A DNA stretch of 64,000 nucleotides from Zymoseptoria tritici IPO323. Taxonomy: Eukaryota > Ascomycota > Dothideomycetes > Mycosphaerellales > Mycosphaerellaceae. Where the stretch lies: the NCBI RefSeq assembly GCF_000219625.1, contig NC_018214.1, positions 1,674,001 through 1,738,000 on the forward strand, written 5' to 3'. This document shows, piece after piece, positions 54,039 to 64,000 of this stretch. The position numbers and the translations under genes are program-made. The notes under the pieces were generated by a model that saw only the letters and a list, made by a program, of their open reading frames with translations, searched no databases and was not told the DNA's origin. Within the stretch, counting starts at the first letter, position 1; every line of letters starts with the position of its first letter.

Positions 54039-57000
54039 TCATCGATTCGAGATCGAGCTTCCTATACTACTCGGAGCCAACGAACTCATCTTTCCACTGA
54101 CCCAACTGCCTCCGCTGCTCATCCAACTCGGTGCACTGATCTTTGAAGTCCAACTACCAGTACTCCTCCCACTGGCACTCTTGCCCGAACCAACACTACC
54201 CTTGCTCCACTTCATCTTCCCTTCAGCGATTGAGTTGACACCATTAATGATCAAGAATGCTGTACTTCCCATGGCGCGGAAGAGTGCCAGACACGCCACG
54301 GACCAGAGGATGAATTTGAGGTAGAAGTTGTTGCCGACGTCCTTGTTGCTGTATATTTCGCTGACACCCATAGCGAGAATGGCGTTGCAGACCATCCACA
54401 CGATGACGACGTAGGTTCGCACCGCGCGGTAGTAGTCTTCTTGTTGTTGCGATTCGGCGACGGGCGGTGAGGCGACTTCGACGCGATCGCGGAGGTTTCG
54501 AAGGGCTTCATCGTAGCCAGAGTCGATGTCGAGTTGTTCGGATGGCATGTCAAGTTCAACTGTGCCGTTCTTCGAGGTCTTGGCTGCTCCCAGATCTTTT
54601 TGTTGCACGTTATCTCCCTTTGTACCCCAAGTCACGTCGTGAGCGTTGCAGAAAGCATACACCTGTAGCGTGCAGATGTACGACGGCAGTAGCGCGAAGT
54701 ATTGTGCAGAGGAGGTGAACATGTGCCAAGGGTCCATGTAGAGAAAGCTCATCAGGAAGTACAAACCGACCGTACTCAGAGTACTGACGATCAGGTTGGT
54801 GAAGACGTTGTTACCGAGGGAGATGTCGGTATTCGTGCTTAGCTGTTTGACGACGATGTATATGGCTGCGAAGGTGTTGTACACCATGATCACGCTGAAG
54901 GTGATAATGGAGGCCAAGAACATGCGGTTTGCACCCTGCGGTCGATTGCCCATGGAAAGGATGAATTGAACCATGATGAGCAGGACACAGATGTATCGAA
55001 GGATGATGAAGATGAAGTTTCCGATGCCATGGCCGAACGGGTCGACCTTTTTGTCCGCAAGCGAGCCAGCGATGAAGTAAAAGGTGAGGTAGAAATTGCC
55101 GAGGGAGAAGAAGGTGAAGACCAGCTGCACGAATTGGTAGACGAATTCGATGTGGAGTAGAATCTTCCTGGCGATAGTGTGATCCGTGTGCCAGATCTGT
55201 TTGAAATGGAGGAGAGAGTAGACCGCCGCGAAAAAGGCTCCATTCAGCCAGCGTCGACGTTGAGAGATAAACTCGGGGACAGCGTCTGGAACGTCGGTCT
55301 CTCCTGTGGCTTTGCGGACGTACTTGAGCACCCATCGCTCGTTGCGTTTTGCAACTAGCTCCCAGCAGAGAATGCGATCTTCTGCGAGGTACATATTTGC
55401 TGTGAAGACATCTGCCTCTTGACCGTGAAGAGTCTCGCCCTTGAAGTACTGGCTGAGTGGCCCATGTCCAGTTTCGTCGTTCTGCAATGCATGGTAGCGA
55501 TATGCACTCAGGGCACCGGGCAGCACCGTGATGTATCCAAAGACGGATTCGAGTGGCTTGTCCAGAATGTTTGACATCTTGTACTCGAAATTCTGGCTGG
55601 CCACGAGCGGATTCAGTAATTGCATCCAAGCGCGACCTTTGGCGGCCTTAATTTCTCCAGCAGCGCCTGCAACATTCGAGTCACGATCGAAAGCCTTCCA
55701 GAGATGGTATAGAGAGTCGTCGCCTGGTCGGGTTCCCACATCTAGCAAAATGCACACATTCGGATTGAGCGCGCGTCCAAAGGCATTGAAGAACCAGCGA
55801 TGGCTGTTCAGCTTCTTCGCATTTTTCTCCTTCAGGCAAAAGATCAGCTGGCAAGGCACGATGCCCTTCTCAGCTCCCTTGAACTTCAGGTCGGAGTCCA
55901 GCGAGACTTGTGTCGTGTATTCGTACACGTGCGCAGTCACCTCCCTTTGATTCACCTCGTTCTTGGCAATTCCAGATTGATAGCAACCCATCGCCGCCAG
56001 AGCATCCAATGTTCGAGGATGGACCTTTGCGCGACCATCAGAGATGATGGCCACCACAATCTTCTGCCATCCGTCCTTGCCCCAAGTCCGGGATTTTGCA
56101 CGACTGCAGAAATGTGCGATATTGCGCATCACTCCGTGCATTGTCCTTGTAAAGTCAAGTTCGTTCTCGTTGTACATCGTGACGCAAATGAACAGTTCAG
56201 TCTCCCGCGTTGTCCGTCCAATGTTCTGTCGTAGCTTGTATCCTCGATCCACAAAGTCGTTCGGGTCGCACGTCACCGCCGTGTAGCGCATATGTGTGAA
56301 CTCGACATCGTCTCGTCTCGGCAGGAAAGAGTATAGGATTGTCGGAATCTTGCACTCCAGAATCAACTCTCCATTGATGAGCTTCACCTCCTTTTTCGCC
56401 ATCTGTGCCTGTCTTGCACCTCTTCGTTCATGTTTGCCAGACGGCGCAGGGCCATATAACTCTTCATCCTTCTCATTCGGGAAGTAGCTGTCTCGATCTG
56501 TCGAGGTCGACTCGGACACGAAACTATCGCGGGCCGTCAGATCCGGACGTTGTACATCAGAGTCTGATGTTGGAGGACCGAAAACATCATCATCATCACC
56601 GTCGATCGGTATCGCGGTCGACTCAGGTTCCAATTCGGTGTTGATCGATGGTGGCCTACCAGCTGCGAAAAGCGGTGCCGGCGGAAGAGGTCGCTTTGGC
56701 GAGCCGCCGTATTGTGAAGATGGAGTACCCGGGCGAGGGATGCCATTGATGTCTGCTGGCTCGTACGGAACATTTACAGCTGGCGGACGTGCATAGTCTC
56801 TCGAACCTCGTGGCGTGCCAAAGACCTTCGTAGGAGACTGCGACGCGCGCGAGGAAGGTCGGTACGGATCGTAAGCCGGAACGGGCATGTCTCGGGGAGG
56901 CATGTCTGGTACATCGCCCAAGATCGAAGGATCCCGGGAGTGTGACTGTGCGGAGGCTGGGACTGCGCGTCGTGTGGGACTTTGAGATCTGTTGGATGAT

Positions 57001-57503
57001 TCGTGTGAGCTTTTGTCGTCTGGCAAGACTTGATGGCCCTTTGCTTCTGGGACAGGCTCTTTGCGTTGGAAGTGCACTCTGTATCTCTTTGTTCTGGGAG
57101 CCGAAGATGGAGGATTGAGGGCAGCGGAGGCTGACAAGTCGCTCTCTACGTCGCGCAGGAGGGAGGCGAGCTCGTCTTGGGGAGGGTCTTGGGTCTGGTG
57201 ATGCGGTGGAGCTGGGATCTGGATCTCAGGCTGGAAATGGTCTCCAGTAGGAGTGGGAGAAGGAGGATTGGAGTGGAAGGAGTTGAGACGTTCTTGAGCT
57301 CTCATGAACAGGTCGTGAGGTGAAGGCCGCTTGGGTGGACTTTGCGCGTTAGGTGAGGATACTGACGCTTGGTACGGACTCCCATCTCTGTTGGTCAACA
57401 GGCGCATCGTAGCGCCATGACCGTTGTTCGGAGTATCGTTTTCATTGTCATCGTAGCTGGGCGGTGGACCGTAGCCACCCCGCGGTGTGCCTGGTCCGGC
57501 CAT
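54039..57503 (-). CDS. Chitin synthase, division 1 (probably class I)
   Basis: A single 1,154-residue exon from ATG 57503. A Pro/Ser-rich disordered N-terminus (about 1-365) precedes the Chitin_synth_1N region ([17 protein letters not shown], from about 370). The catalytic glycosyltransferase-2 domain (about 430-760) has [60 protein letters not shown] and the acceptor-site motif QRRRWLNG near 752. About seven membrane helices fill 770-1090. It polymerises UDP-GlcNAc into cell-wall chitin at the plasma membrane. The N-terminus is longer than most class I enzymes I know. Class I versus III rests on the [18 protein letters not shown] region. Confidence 0.95.
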   Translation of the reverse strand: MAGPGTPRGGYGPPPSYDDNENDTPNNGHGATMRLLTNRDGSPYQASVSSPNAQSPPKRPSPHDLFMRAQERLNSFHSNPPSPTPTGDHFQPEIQIPAPPHHQTQDPPQDELASLLRDVESDLSASAALNPPSSAPRTKRYRVHFQRKEPVPEAKGHQVLPDDKSSHESSNRSQSPTRRAVPASAQSHSRDPSILGDVPDMPPRDMPVPAYDPYRPSSRASQSPTKVFGTPRGSRDYARPPAVNVPYEPADINGIPRPGTPSSQYGGSPKRPLPPAPLFAAGRPPSINTELEPESTAIPIDGDDDDVFGPPTSDSDVQRPDLTARDSFVSESTSTDRDSYFPNEKDEELYGPAPSGKHERRGARQAQMAKKEVKLINGELILECKIPTILYSFLPRRDDVEFTHMRYTAVTCDPNDFVDRGYKLRQNIGRTTRETELFICVTMYNENELDFTRTMHGVMRNIAHFCSRAKSRTWGKDGWQKIVVAIISDGRAKVHPRTLDALAAMGCYQSGIAKNEVNQREVTAHVYEYTTQVSLDSDLKFKGAEKGIVPCQLIFCLKEKNAKKLNSHRWFFNAFGRALNPNVCILLDVGTRPGDDSLYHLWKAFDRDSNVAGAAGEIKAAKGRAWMQLLNPLVASQNFEYKMSNILDKPLESVFGYITVLPGALSAYRYHALQNDETGHGPLSQYFKGETLHGQEADVFTANMYLAEDRILCWELVAKRNERWVLKYVRKATGETDVPDAVPEFISQRRRWLNGAFFAAVYSLLHFKQIWHTDHTIARKILLHIEFVYQFVQLVFTFFSLGNFYLTFYFIAGSLADKKVDPFGHGIGNFIFIILRYICVLLIMVQFILSMGNRPQGANRMFLASIITFSVIMVYNTFAAIYIVVKQLSTNTDISLGNNVFTNLIVSTLSTVGLYFLMSFLYMDPWHMFTSSAQYFALLPSYICTLQVYAFCNAHDVTWGTKGDNVQQKDLGAAKTSKNGTVELDMPSEQLDIDSGYDEALRNLRDRVEVASPPVAESQQQEDYYRAVRTYVVIVWMVCNAILAMGVSEIYSNKDVGNNFYLKFILWSVACLALFRAMGSTAFLIINGVNSIAEGKMKWSKGSVGSGKSASGRSTGSWTSKISAPSWMSSGGSWVSGKMSSLAPSSIGSSISNR

Positions 57504-57964
57504 ATCGGTTTAGCGAGTGTGGTGGAATGTGAGGTCCGGAATGCGCGTGGTCGTCGTTTATTGCATCGTCGAAGCGGTTGACAGGTGTGTTGGTACTGAG
57601 GATGGGCAGAGTGAGCTGCGGTGGATGTTTCTGGGCCGTGGTGTCTCAGATGCACATGGTACAATAACGATTGTTCCGCCGAAAGGGTAATGTACTTCGA
57701 GGCGGATGTTGTCGCAAACAAATCGAACACCAAAATACCTACTTCCCTAGCAACGCGGGACGTGTCACGTCGTCTCGGATCAAAGACGATCCGCGCCGAT
57801 GTTGACGGAGCCGTGTCCGTCTCGAAGTTAGATCAGCACCGCACCTCAGATCAGCGACGATGCCACCTTCGTCCCGCATATTGACGAAAACTATCTGAGA
57901 CGTCTCCATTCTCCTATGCTCTTTTATTGAAGGCTATCTTGACGAGTGATTGTCCTCACAACCC
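57504..57964. promoter_or_regulatory. Bidirectional spacer, chitin synthase and S9 peptidase
   Basis: 461 bases between divergent starts; no gene or repeat seen. Confidence 0.45.
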
Positions 57965-60412
57965 ATGCGACCTTCCTTTCTGGGCATAGCTCTCAGGTAT
58001 AGCAGCATTGCTCGATCGGCCCCTCTTAAACCCTCAAGGATCACGAATTTCGCAGTACTACTGCCAACTCGTCGCTTCTATTGTATGCCTGATTCCAAAA
58101 TGGTTCAGAAAGCTGGCAAGTTCACGCCTCAGGTCCTGCTGAGCGCTCCTCGACGATCCGCTGGAGTGCCGAACTCTTCCGGAACTGCAGTCCTCTACAC
58201 TACTTCAACATACAGTTTCGAAACGCACAAGAAGTCCACTGAGCTGCGTGTACTGTTCGTCAAGTCAGGCGACAGTCACCTGCTCGCCAAAGACGACGAC
58301 ATCAGTGGTTTGAACTGGCTGGACGAGGACGAGTTCACATGTCTTCAATCCGAGAAAGACGGTACAACCAGCGTGTACGTGGCGAGTGTCAGCAAAGTCA
58401 TAGAAGGCTCAAAGCTGGGTCACAGCCATTATATTGCTGGAAAGATTGATACCGCGGCCGGGAATCTGCAAGTCCATCGACTAGCCGAAAACGACTTTGC
58501 CATTGCTCTCTCTGCTCAAGCATATCCGGATGGTACCCTTTACAACCCCGAGACTGCGAAGAAGACGCAGGCGACAGGGAGGCTGTACACCTCGCTGATG
58601 GTCAGGCACTGGGATCACTGGTTGGGAAAGGAGAGGAACGCCATCTGGTATGGCAGACTCACGCGGGGGTCAAGCTCTGCAAAATATGAGGCCAGCAAGC
58701 TCACCAATGCTCTGGCGAAGACTGGACTGGAATCGCCAATTGCCCCATTTGGTGGCACAGACAACTTCACGATCGGAAAGCTCGGTATTGTCTTCGTAGC
58801 AAAGGATCCGGAGCTGAACCCTGCACTGAACACGAAGTGCAATCTCTACCTCGTGCGTGTGGACTCGTGGGACGCTGGTGAATCTCGCAAGCCACAGCAC
58901 ATCGAGCTGCCGGGCTTCGAAGGCGCATGTGGTTCACCCATCTTCAGCCCAGATGGCAAAAGTGTTGCACTGCTCAGCATGAAAATCAACGGGTACGAGG
59001 CAGACAGGAACCGGATCCTGATCGTCGGAGGTCTCGGTGCAGAAGAGACCGTGCCTTTGAAGGCGACTCCAACCGCATGCGCAGAGACTTGGGATCGGAG
59101 TCCGCAATCTGTCAGCTGGACAGCAGATGGCAACTCGTTGGTGGTAACAGCAGAAGATGTGGGCACCGGCAAGGCGTACTTGATCACTCCATCGTCTCGG
59201 GAGATCGTGGCGTTGACGAAGGATCGCTACGTCAGCGATGTCAAACCGCTCGCAAATAGCCAGGTCTTCTTCTCTGGTAGCTCGATCACCGACAACTCCT
59301 TCTATGGTCTACTTGACTACTCCAAGGCTTCTGCTGCCACGAGTGGTATTCAAGTCTGGTCGCACTCTAACACAGGCGAAGGCAGCAAGCTGAACCTGCA
59401 CCATAGCCAAGTCTCGTCCATCTGGACACCCGCCAGTAATCCCAAAGTCAACGAGAAAGTACACAGCCTTGTCATCAGGCCGAGCAACTATGACAGCAAA
59501 AAACGTTACCCCGTTGCGTACTTGATTCATGGCGGGCCGCAGGGCGCTTGGGGAGATAGCTGGTCAACGAGATGGAACCCTGCGGTCTTTGCAGAGCAAG
59601 GGTACGTTTGTATCGCGCCCAACTTCACCGGCTCCACAGGCTATGGTCAAGCCTTTACGGATGCGATCCGAGGACAATGGGGAAATTGGCCGTACTTTGA
59701 TATTGCCAACGTTTTTGAATGGGTCGGCGAGAACATGCCTGAAGCGGACAATGATCGCGCGGTCGCGCTTGGAGCTTCATACGGCGGCTACATGATGAAT
59801 TGGTAAGACGAGCCCTGTAGAACGTGCAAGCAACCAGGTATTGACCGCAATAATAATTACAGGATACAAGGCCACCCTCTCGGCCGCAAATTCAAAGCCA
59901 TCGTCTGCCACGACGGCATCACCAGTTTCGCCGGTGGCCAGTTCTCGACCGAAGAATTGTACTTCCCGCTCCACGATCTCGGCGTGCCTTGGGAGTCCAA
60001 CTCCTCAAAGGCCGGGACTGAGGTAACGAAAAACTTCGGCGCAACCTCGACCTCCGCCTGGCGGAAGTGGGATCCCTCGGAACATTTCTCCAATTGGGCG
60101 ACTCCCCAGCTCGTGATACACAGCTCCAAAGACTACCGTCTACCTATCGGAGAGGGACTCGCAGCATTCAACGTGCTGCAGGCACGTGGTGTCGACAGTC
60201 AATTGTTGACATTCCCGGATGAGAACCACTGGGTCTTGAAGCCGGAGAACAGTCTACTGTGGCATAAGGTCGTGCTGAATTGGATCAACAAGTATGCTGG
60301 CTTGCCGGCTTTTGCGGAGGAGGGAGTGGAGAGCGAGGCGCTTTATGGGGGCTTCAGGGAGGCGAAGAAGGAGGTGGAGAATATGCCGACACAGGGAAAG
60401 GTGGAGATGTAG
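57965..60412 (+). CDS. Dipeptidyl-peptidase V-like S9 prolyl oligopeptidase
   Basis: Exons 57965-59802 and 59863-60412 (60-bp intron, GTAAGA...CAG) give 795 residues. The frame begins upstream at TTG; ATG 57965 is the first real start. An N-terminal beta-propeller-like region (about 60-520) precedes an alpha/beta-hydrolase domain with HGGPQGAWGD (oxyanion region) and the nucleophile in GASYGGYMMNW near 603-613, interrupted by the intron. The family's Asp lies in SSKDYRLP and the His in DENHWVLKP. The first 46 residues are Arg/Ser-rich without acids (ALRYSSIARS, RRFYC) and resemble a mitochondrial presequence; a second ATG (MPDSKM) follows directly. Not an obvious secreted DppV. Confidence 0.88.
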
Positions 60413-60933
60413 ATGTGTGACTCATGTTCGCTGTGGGTTGCGATAACCTAACTGCTCCGTTATATGACCTGCAAAGTCACGGTACCTGTACCGCTAACTT
60501 ACCAGTACCTTTACCATATCTTGACCGTACCGCTAACCAAGCTGTACTGCTTACTTACCTGTACTGCTAACTTACCTGTACTACTAACTTGCCCGTGCTG
60601 CTACTGTACTGCTAACTTATCCGTACTGCTAACTTATCCGTACTGCTAACTTGCCGGTACGCTGACCGGTACGCTGACCTGTACGCTGACCTGTACGCTG
60701 ACCTGGACGCTCACCTGTACCACTATTAAGTCGACCTGCTACAATAGCTGTAGACTTACCTGCACAGCTCACGGTACTTGTACTGCTAACCTGCTTGTAC
60801 TGCTGACTTACTTGTACTGCTAAGTCTATTCTCCTGCCATCGTGCTCGGAGGTATCAGGTCACACTCCACGGATGGACCTGAGGTAGCCAAGTAGTGCGC
60901 GCGAAAGAGATGATTCAATTGGCCGCTCGCTAT
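60413..60933. other. Convergent intergenic region with minisatellite
   Basis: 521 bases between the 3' ends of the S9 peptidase and beta-adaptin genes, mostly filled by the degenerate GTACTGCTAACTTACCT repeat at about 60475-60825. Confidence 0.6.
60475..60825 (+). repeat. Degenerate minisatellite, unit about 17 bp
   Basis: About 20 head-to-tail units of roughly GTACTGCTAACTTACCT, with a short subarray of GTACGCTGACCT near 60650-60700. Units vary in both length and sequence. Confidence 0.8.
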
Positions 60934-63310
60934 TCAGAAGCTCAATAAATCTTCCTCCCCGTTCTGAGCATGCTGCGTCGTATTCATAGTCCCCAGCCCT
61001 TGACCCTGGTTGACCACATACATTTGTCCCGCGTTGCCCATGGCTCCTCCAATAGGACTATGTGCAAACACATCACTACCCACAGTCTGGTTGTTGATGC
61101 TGGAGAAGTACGCATCCGCCTCATCGAGCACATCATTCCCGTTCTGCACCACGCCTGTTGCGGCCTGCGCGTCGGGCGCAACGAGCTTCGTAGTGGTCTG
61201 CCAGCTGGGCAGCTTCTCGCGTTGGAGCGCGGGACTGTCTTGTAATCGGCGCGGACGAGCGGATCTGAAGACAGTATGGACTGGCTTGAGGTATACCGTT
61301 GCCAGAGTGCCGACCACAAGACACATCTCTTCCAATGTGACAGGATCCAGCTTCTCGCTTTCTGCGGTAATTGGGGGCTTTTCACCCATGACAATGCTCT
61401 TCGCTGCCGTGGGGTTACTACTGAGGAGGCGCCAGTACATGTATCCTCGATCGCGGAGATCTGGATTGTCTGTGTCTTCTGTGGCCCATTTGAGCACTTT
61501 TGGCACGAGGTCCTGGCCTTTCGTAGGTCGCTGGATGAAGAGTTTGACGGTGGCTGTGAGGAGTGCGAGTTGCACTTCGTGAGGTTCATCGACCCAGCTG
61601 TCGAGGAAGTCCTCCAAAAGGACCTCCGAGTTGTCTATTCGATCGGCGTACTGACCAATGACCCAGATCATGGCAGCTTTTGCTTCGGGTTCGTCCAGAG
61701 AATCGAGATTCTCGCAGAGCGTGGAGATAATGCTTTCGTATTGATTGGGGTATTTTCGGAAAATATTTCGAATCACGACGGTGGCTTCTTGGACGATGTA
61801 GGAGACCTTTGTAGCGACCAGCTCCAGCAGGGTGGATATGCACAGTTTTGCTGCCGGCTCGATCTTGATGGCTAGCTTGCCAATCGCACGGACTGACTTG
61901 CGGACGAAGTGGACATCAATTTCTGTCGCGTATTCTCGCAGCTCTGTCAAGACTTCACGGATGTTCTTCTCCGTGGCCAGCATGAAGATGAGCTCCAGCT
62001 TGGTTACTTTGACATAGATCGGGTCGTTGTATTTACAGAAGAATACTCGAATGTCGTTCCGGAGGACTTCCGGCCGACGCTGGAGGATGAGGAGGGCGTT
62101 TCGAAGGGCGAGGTATTGGATTTCCGGTCCTTTGCTGAGAAGAGTGACGAGCGGCGGACTCAGCTTAGCGCAGAGGCCGGCGATTGCTCGATCAGAATCG
62201 ATGTAATTCATGAGGTATAGCATGACGCGGATGCAGGTCAGGACGACGGCGGAGTTGGTGTGTGACAGACGCGGAGCTATTCTGTCGGCCAGGAGTTGGG
62301 CTTCTTGGGTGTCTTGAGGAACGTATGAGGTAAGAGCCTCGAGAATATATGTTTGGCCCCACCTGTCAGGTATCAGCATGGTGCAGTGTTATGTGTCTTG
62401 CAGTACTCACTCAGAGCAGTCTGGCAATATTTGAACAATCTTGCTTGCATTTGCGTAATCGATGGTGAGCTTGATGCTCTCGCTCCGTTCCCAAATATCC
62501 ATCAGCGCTGCAAGAGCGGAAGAAACAACAGTGGGATTCTCATCTCGAAGCATCGAATTGAGTCTATCAATAAGATCGCTTCGTTCGACCAACTGCTTGT
62601 CGTGATCGTAGACTTTTGCGACTGTAAATGCTGCTGTTTTCCGTACGTATGGATCCAGATCTTTGAGTAAATGCTTCAGGGGATCGATAGTTGCCTCCAC
62701 AAACTGGCGTACGTGAATGTACGAGAGCGTGCGAAGGGCAAGCGCGCGCATGAGAGGATTGTTGTCCTCAAGGTCCTGTCCATAATATCAGCATGGGTCA
62801 GGAGCCCTGTGGAGAACACACGTACCGCTATTAGTATAGGGAGTGCCTTCAAGGCAATTTCTGGCTTCATTCGCGCATAGTTGACCAAGTATAGGAAACA
62901 CCTGATCGAGCTTCAGCATTGCCCTTTGGCCACGACTGTCCGCACCTATTCCGTTGCCCCGTGCCTAACTCTTACTCACATCTTCTTGATCTCCAGGTTC
63001 TGAATCCCCATACAACCAACGATGTCCGGAAAGAGCGCAATCATGTCGTTGTTGCTCATCGTCATGTTGGCCACGATCTTCTTCAACGCTATGCGCTTCG
63101 TCATGAAGCTCTTGTCCTTCTTGCCGCCAGTGGAATTGAGCTCCAACTTGAGCTCGGCGACCTTGCCCTGTGGATCGCACGCATTGTGAGCCAATGCCGT
63201 GGCTTTGTTTTCTGAATGAATGTAGGACATGCTGTCCGGTATGCAGATTGTCGAGGTGGTGGACGTACCCTGGCGAAGAACTTCGCATCTTGTCCGGTTG
63301 AAGAACTCAT
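60934..63310 (-). CDS. AP-1/AP-2 clathrin adaptor beta subunit (beta-adaptin)
   Basis: Five exons (63310-63269, 63167-62980, 62901-62826, 62775-62411, 62362-60934) give 699 residues in one frame; all four introns are GT-AG of 48-101 bp. The adaptin trunk is continuous: GKVAELKLELNSTGGKKDKSF (about 15-35), KKIVANMTMSNNDMIALFP, CFLYLVNYARMKPE, DLEDNNPLMRALALRTLSYI, DLDPYVRKTAAFTVAKVYDHD and LEEMCLVVG...L. A Gly/Asn/Gln-rich hinge ends the protein with no ear domain, as in several fungal beta subunits. It acts in vesicle budding at TGN or plasma membrane. I cannot separate AP-1 from AP-2 here. Confidence 0.9.
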
Positions 63311-63692
63311 ACTGGCTCGCTGCCCAGCGGCCGTTTGTATCACCTAGCTTTTGCTTTCCTGCATGGACTGTTCGTGTATGCGCGTGGGGGGTTCCTGGTC
63401 TGGGTGGCTTGCGGGGCGGATCGCTGTTATATGGGTGGGCTGTTTCGGATTGGAGCCTGCTCCGGTCTACAGACAGAACACACTTCAATGAACAGATTCG
63501 TAAAGGGGGTAATGCGCGTAGAGGTGGTGGTCGTGATCCAATATCTATCTTCAACAGTGAGGTCTCCCGGCGTTAAGCTCCTTGAACTTCGGAAGCTCCG
63601 TCTGGCGAAGTCGCGAAGTCTTCTTGGCATGGGCGTTGCGACAACGTCGACCTGAATGTACCATCACCATCACCAACACACCTATCAGCCCC
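63311..63692. promoter_or_regulatory. Bidirectional spacer, beta-adaptin and EMC4
   Basis: 382 bases between divergent starts of two membrane-biogenesis genes. ATG-poor near both starts; no further element identified. Confidence 0.5.
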
Positions 63693-64000
63693 ATGGCCTC
63701 GCAGAACTCTCCCCCACCGCCGCCGCAATGGCTGGTCGATCTCAACGCCGCGCCGCTCGCGAAATCGAAGTCCCTCAAGCTCGCGGATCCGCCTGGATTC
63801 ACATCTTCAGAAGTCGTCAAATCCTCCAACAAGTCGAACAAAACCGCCGTAACCGCCCGCAAACCGCCCACGCCCGAACAGATGGACACTTTGAAATTGA
63901 AAAAGGCATGGGAAATTGCGCTTGCGCCAGCCAAACAGCTGCCGATGAGCGCCATTGGCATGTACATGTCAGGGAACAGCCTGCAGATATTCAGCATCAT
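63693..64000 (+). CDS. EMC4: ER membrane protein complex subunit 4 (EMC4), 5' part
   Basis: Partial; continues past the window. The ATG at 63693 opens a frame reaching base 64000, about 102 residues. After a Pro-rich start and a Lys/Ser-rich stretch it reads KKAWEIALAPAKQLPMSAIG then MYMSGNSLQIFSI, the hallmark of the DUF1077/EMC4 family just before its first membrane helix. EMC inserts tail-anchored and multi-pass proteins into the ER. The overlapping minus frame 63551-64000 is antisense to this and has no family match. Confidence 0.88.
   Translation, partial: MASQNSPPPPPQWLVDLNAAPLAKSKSLKLADPPGFTSSEVVKSSNKSNKTAVTARKPPTPEQMDTLKLKKAWEIALAPAKQLPMSAIGMYMSGNSLQIFSI

Noticed and set aside
63551..64000. 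149-residue minus-strand frame at the window edge
   Set aside because: Antisense to EMC4, which has clear family motifs on the plus strand.
1..64000. Search for CRISPR arrays, operons, bacterial-type ribosome-binding sites
   Set aside because: Spliced fungal genes and LTR elements throughout; none of these features occur. The minisatellite at 60475-60825 has no spacers of constant length.

Overview
The window is nuclear DNA of a filamentous ascomycete (Pezizomycotina, most likely a dothideomycete; that last step is an impression from gene content). Support: short 48-210 bp spliceosomal introns with GTRAGT donors, fungus-specific genes (division-1 chitin synthase, CFEM-7TM receptor, Rrn11, Csm1/Pcs1, heme-thiolate peroxygenase), and transposons degraded by RIP of the CpA-to-TpA type.

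Layout. 1-4815: 3' half of a RIP-mutated Copia LTR retrotransposon (+ strand, 3' LTR 4578-4815). 4816-26960: a 22 kb gene island with a RING-H2 E3, Rrn11, an RNF216-like RBR E3, Ddi1, a PAA1-like N-acetyltransferase, an arrestin-like adaptor, an S28 serine peptidase, Csm1/Pcs1, a peroxygenase and a CFEM-7TM receptor. 26961-46594: a 19.6 kb transposon block. It holds a full-length Copia of the same family in the opposite orientation (26961-35211, TSD CTGCG), a Tc1/mariner-like element (35321-36607), and a PIF/Harbinger element (36767-46594) split by a Gypsy element (39661-45921, TSD GCTAC). 46595-64000: a second gene region with a truncated membrane-protein gene, a fungal multi-pass membrane protein, a gamma-glutamylcyclotransferase, an MFS transporter, an FAH-family hydrolase, chitin synthase, a dipeptidyl-peptidase V-like S9 peptidase, a beta-adaptin and the 5' part of EMC4.

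Most host genes are conserved housekeeping functions: ubiquitin/proteasome (RING, RBR, Ddi1), rDNA transcription and monopolin, and membrane traffic and ER insertion (beta-adaptin, EMC4, arrestin). Genes nearest the transposons are secreted or surface functions (peroxygenase, S28 protease, CFEM receptor, orphan membrane proteins). Every multi-exon model was checked for reading-frame continuity; for the S28 peptidase the first intron is unresolved. The most unusual items are the Copia family with a long extra ORF 3' of pol, bracketed by copies of a polypurine-tract-like motif, the completely delimited nest of elements, a Ddi1 start codon apparently split by an intron, and a GC-AG intron in the transporter gene.
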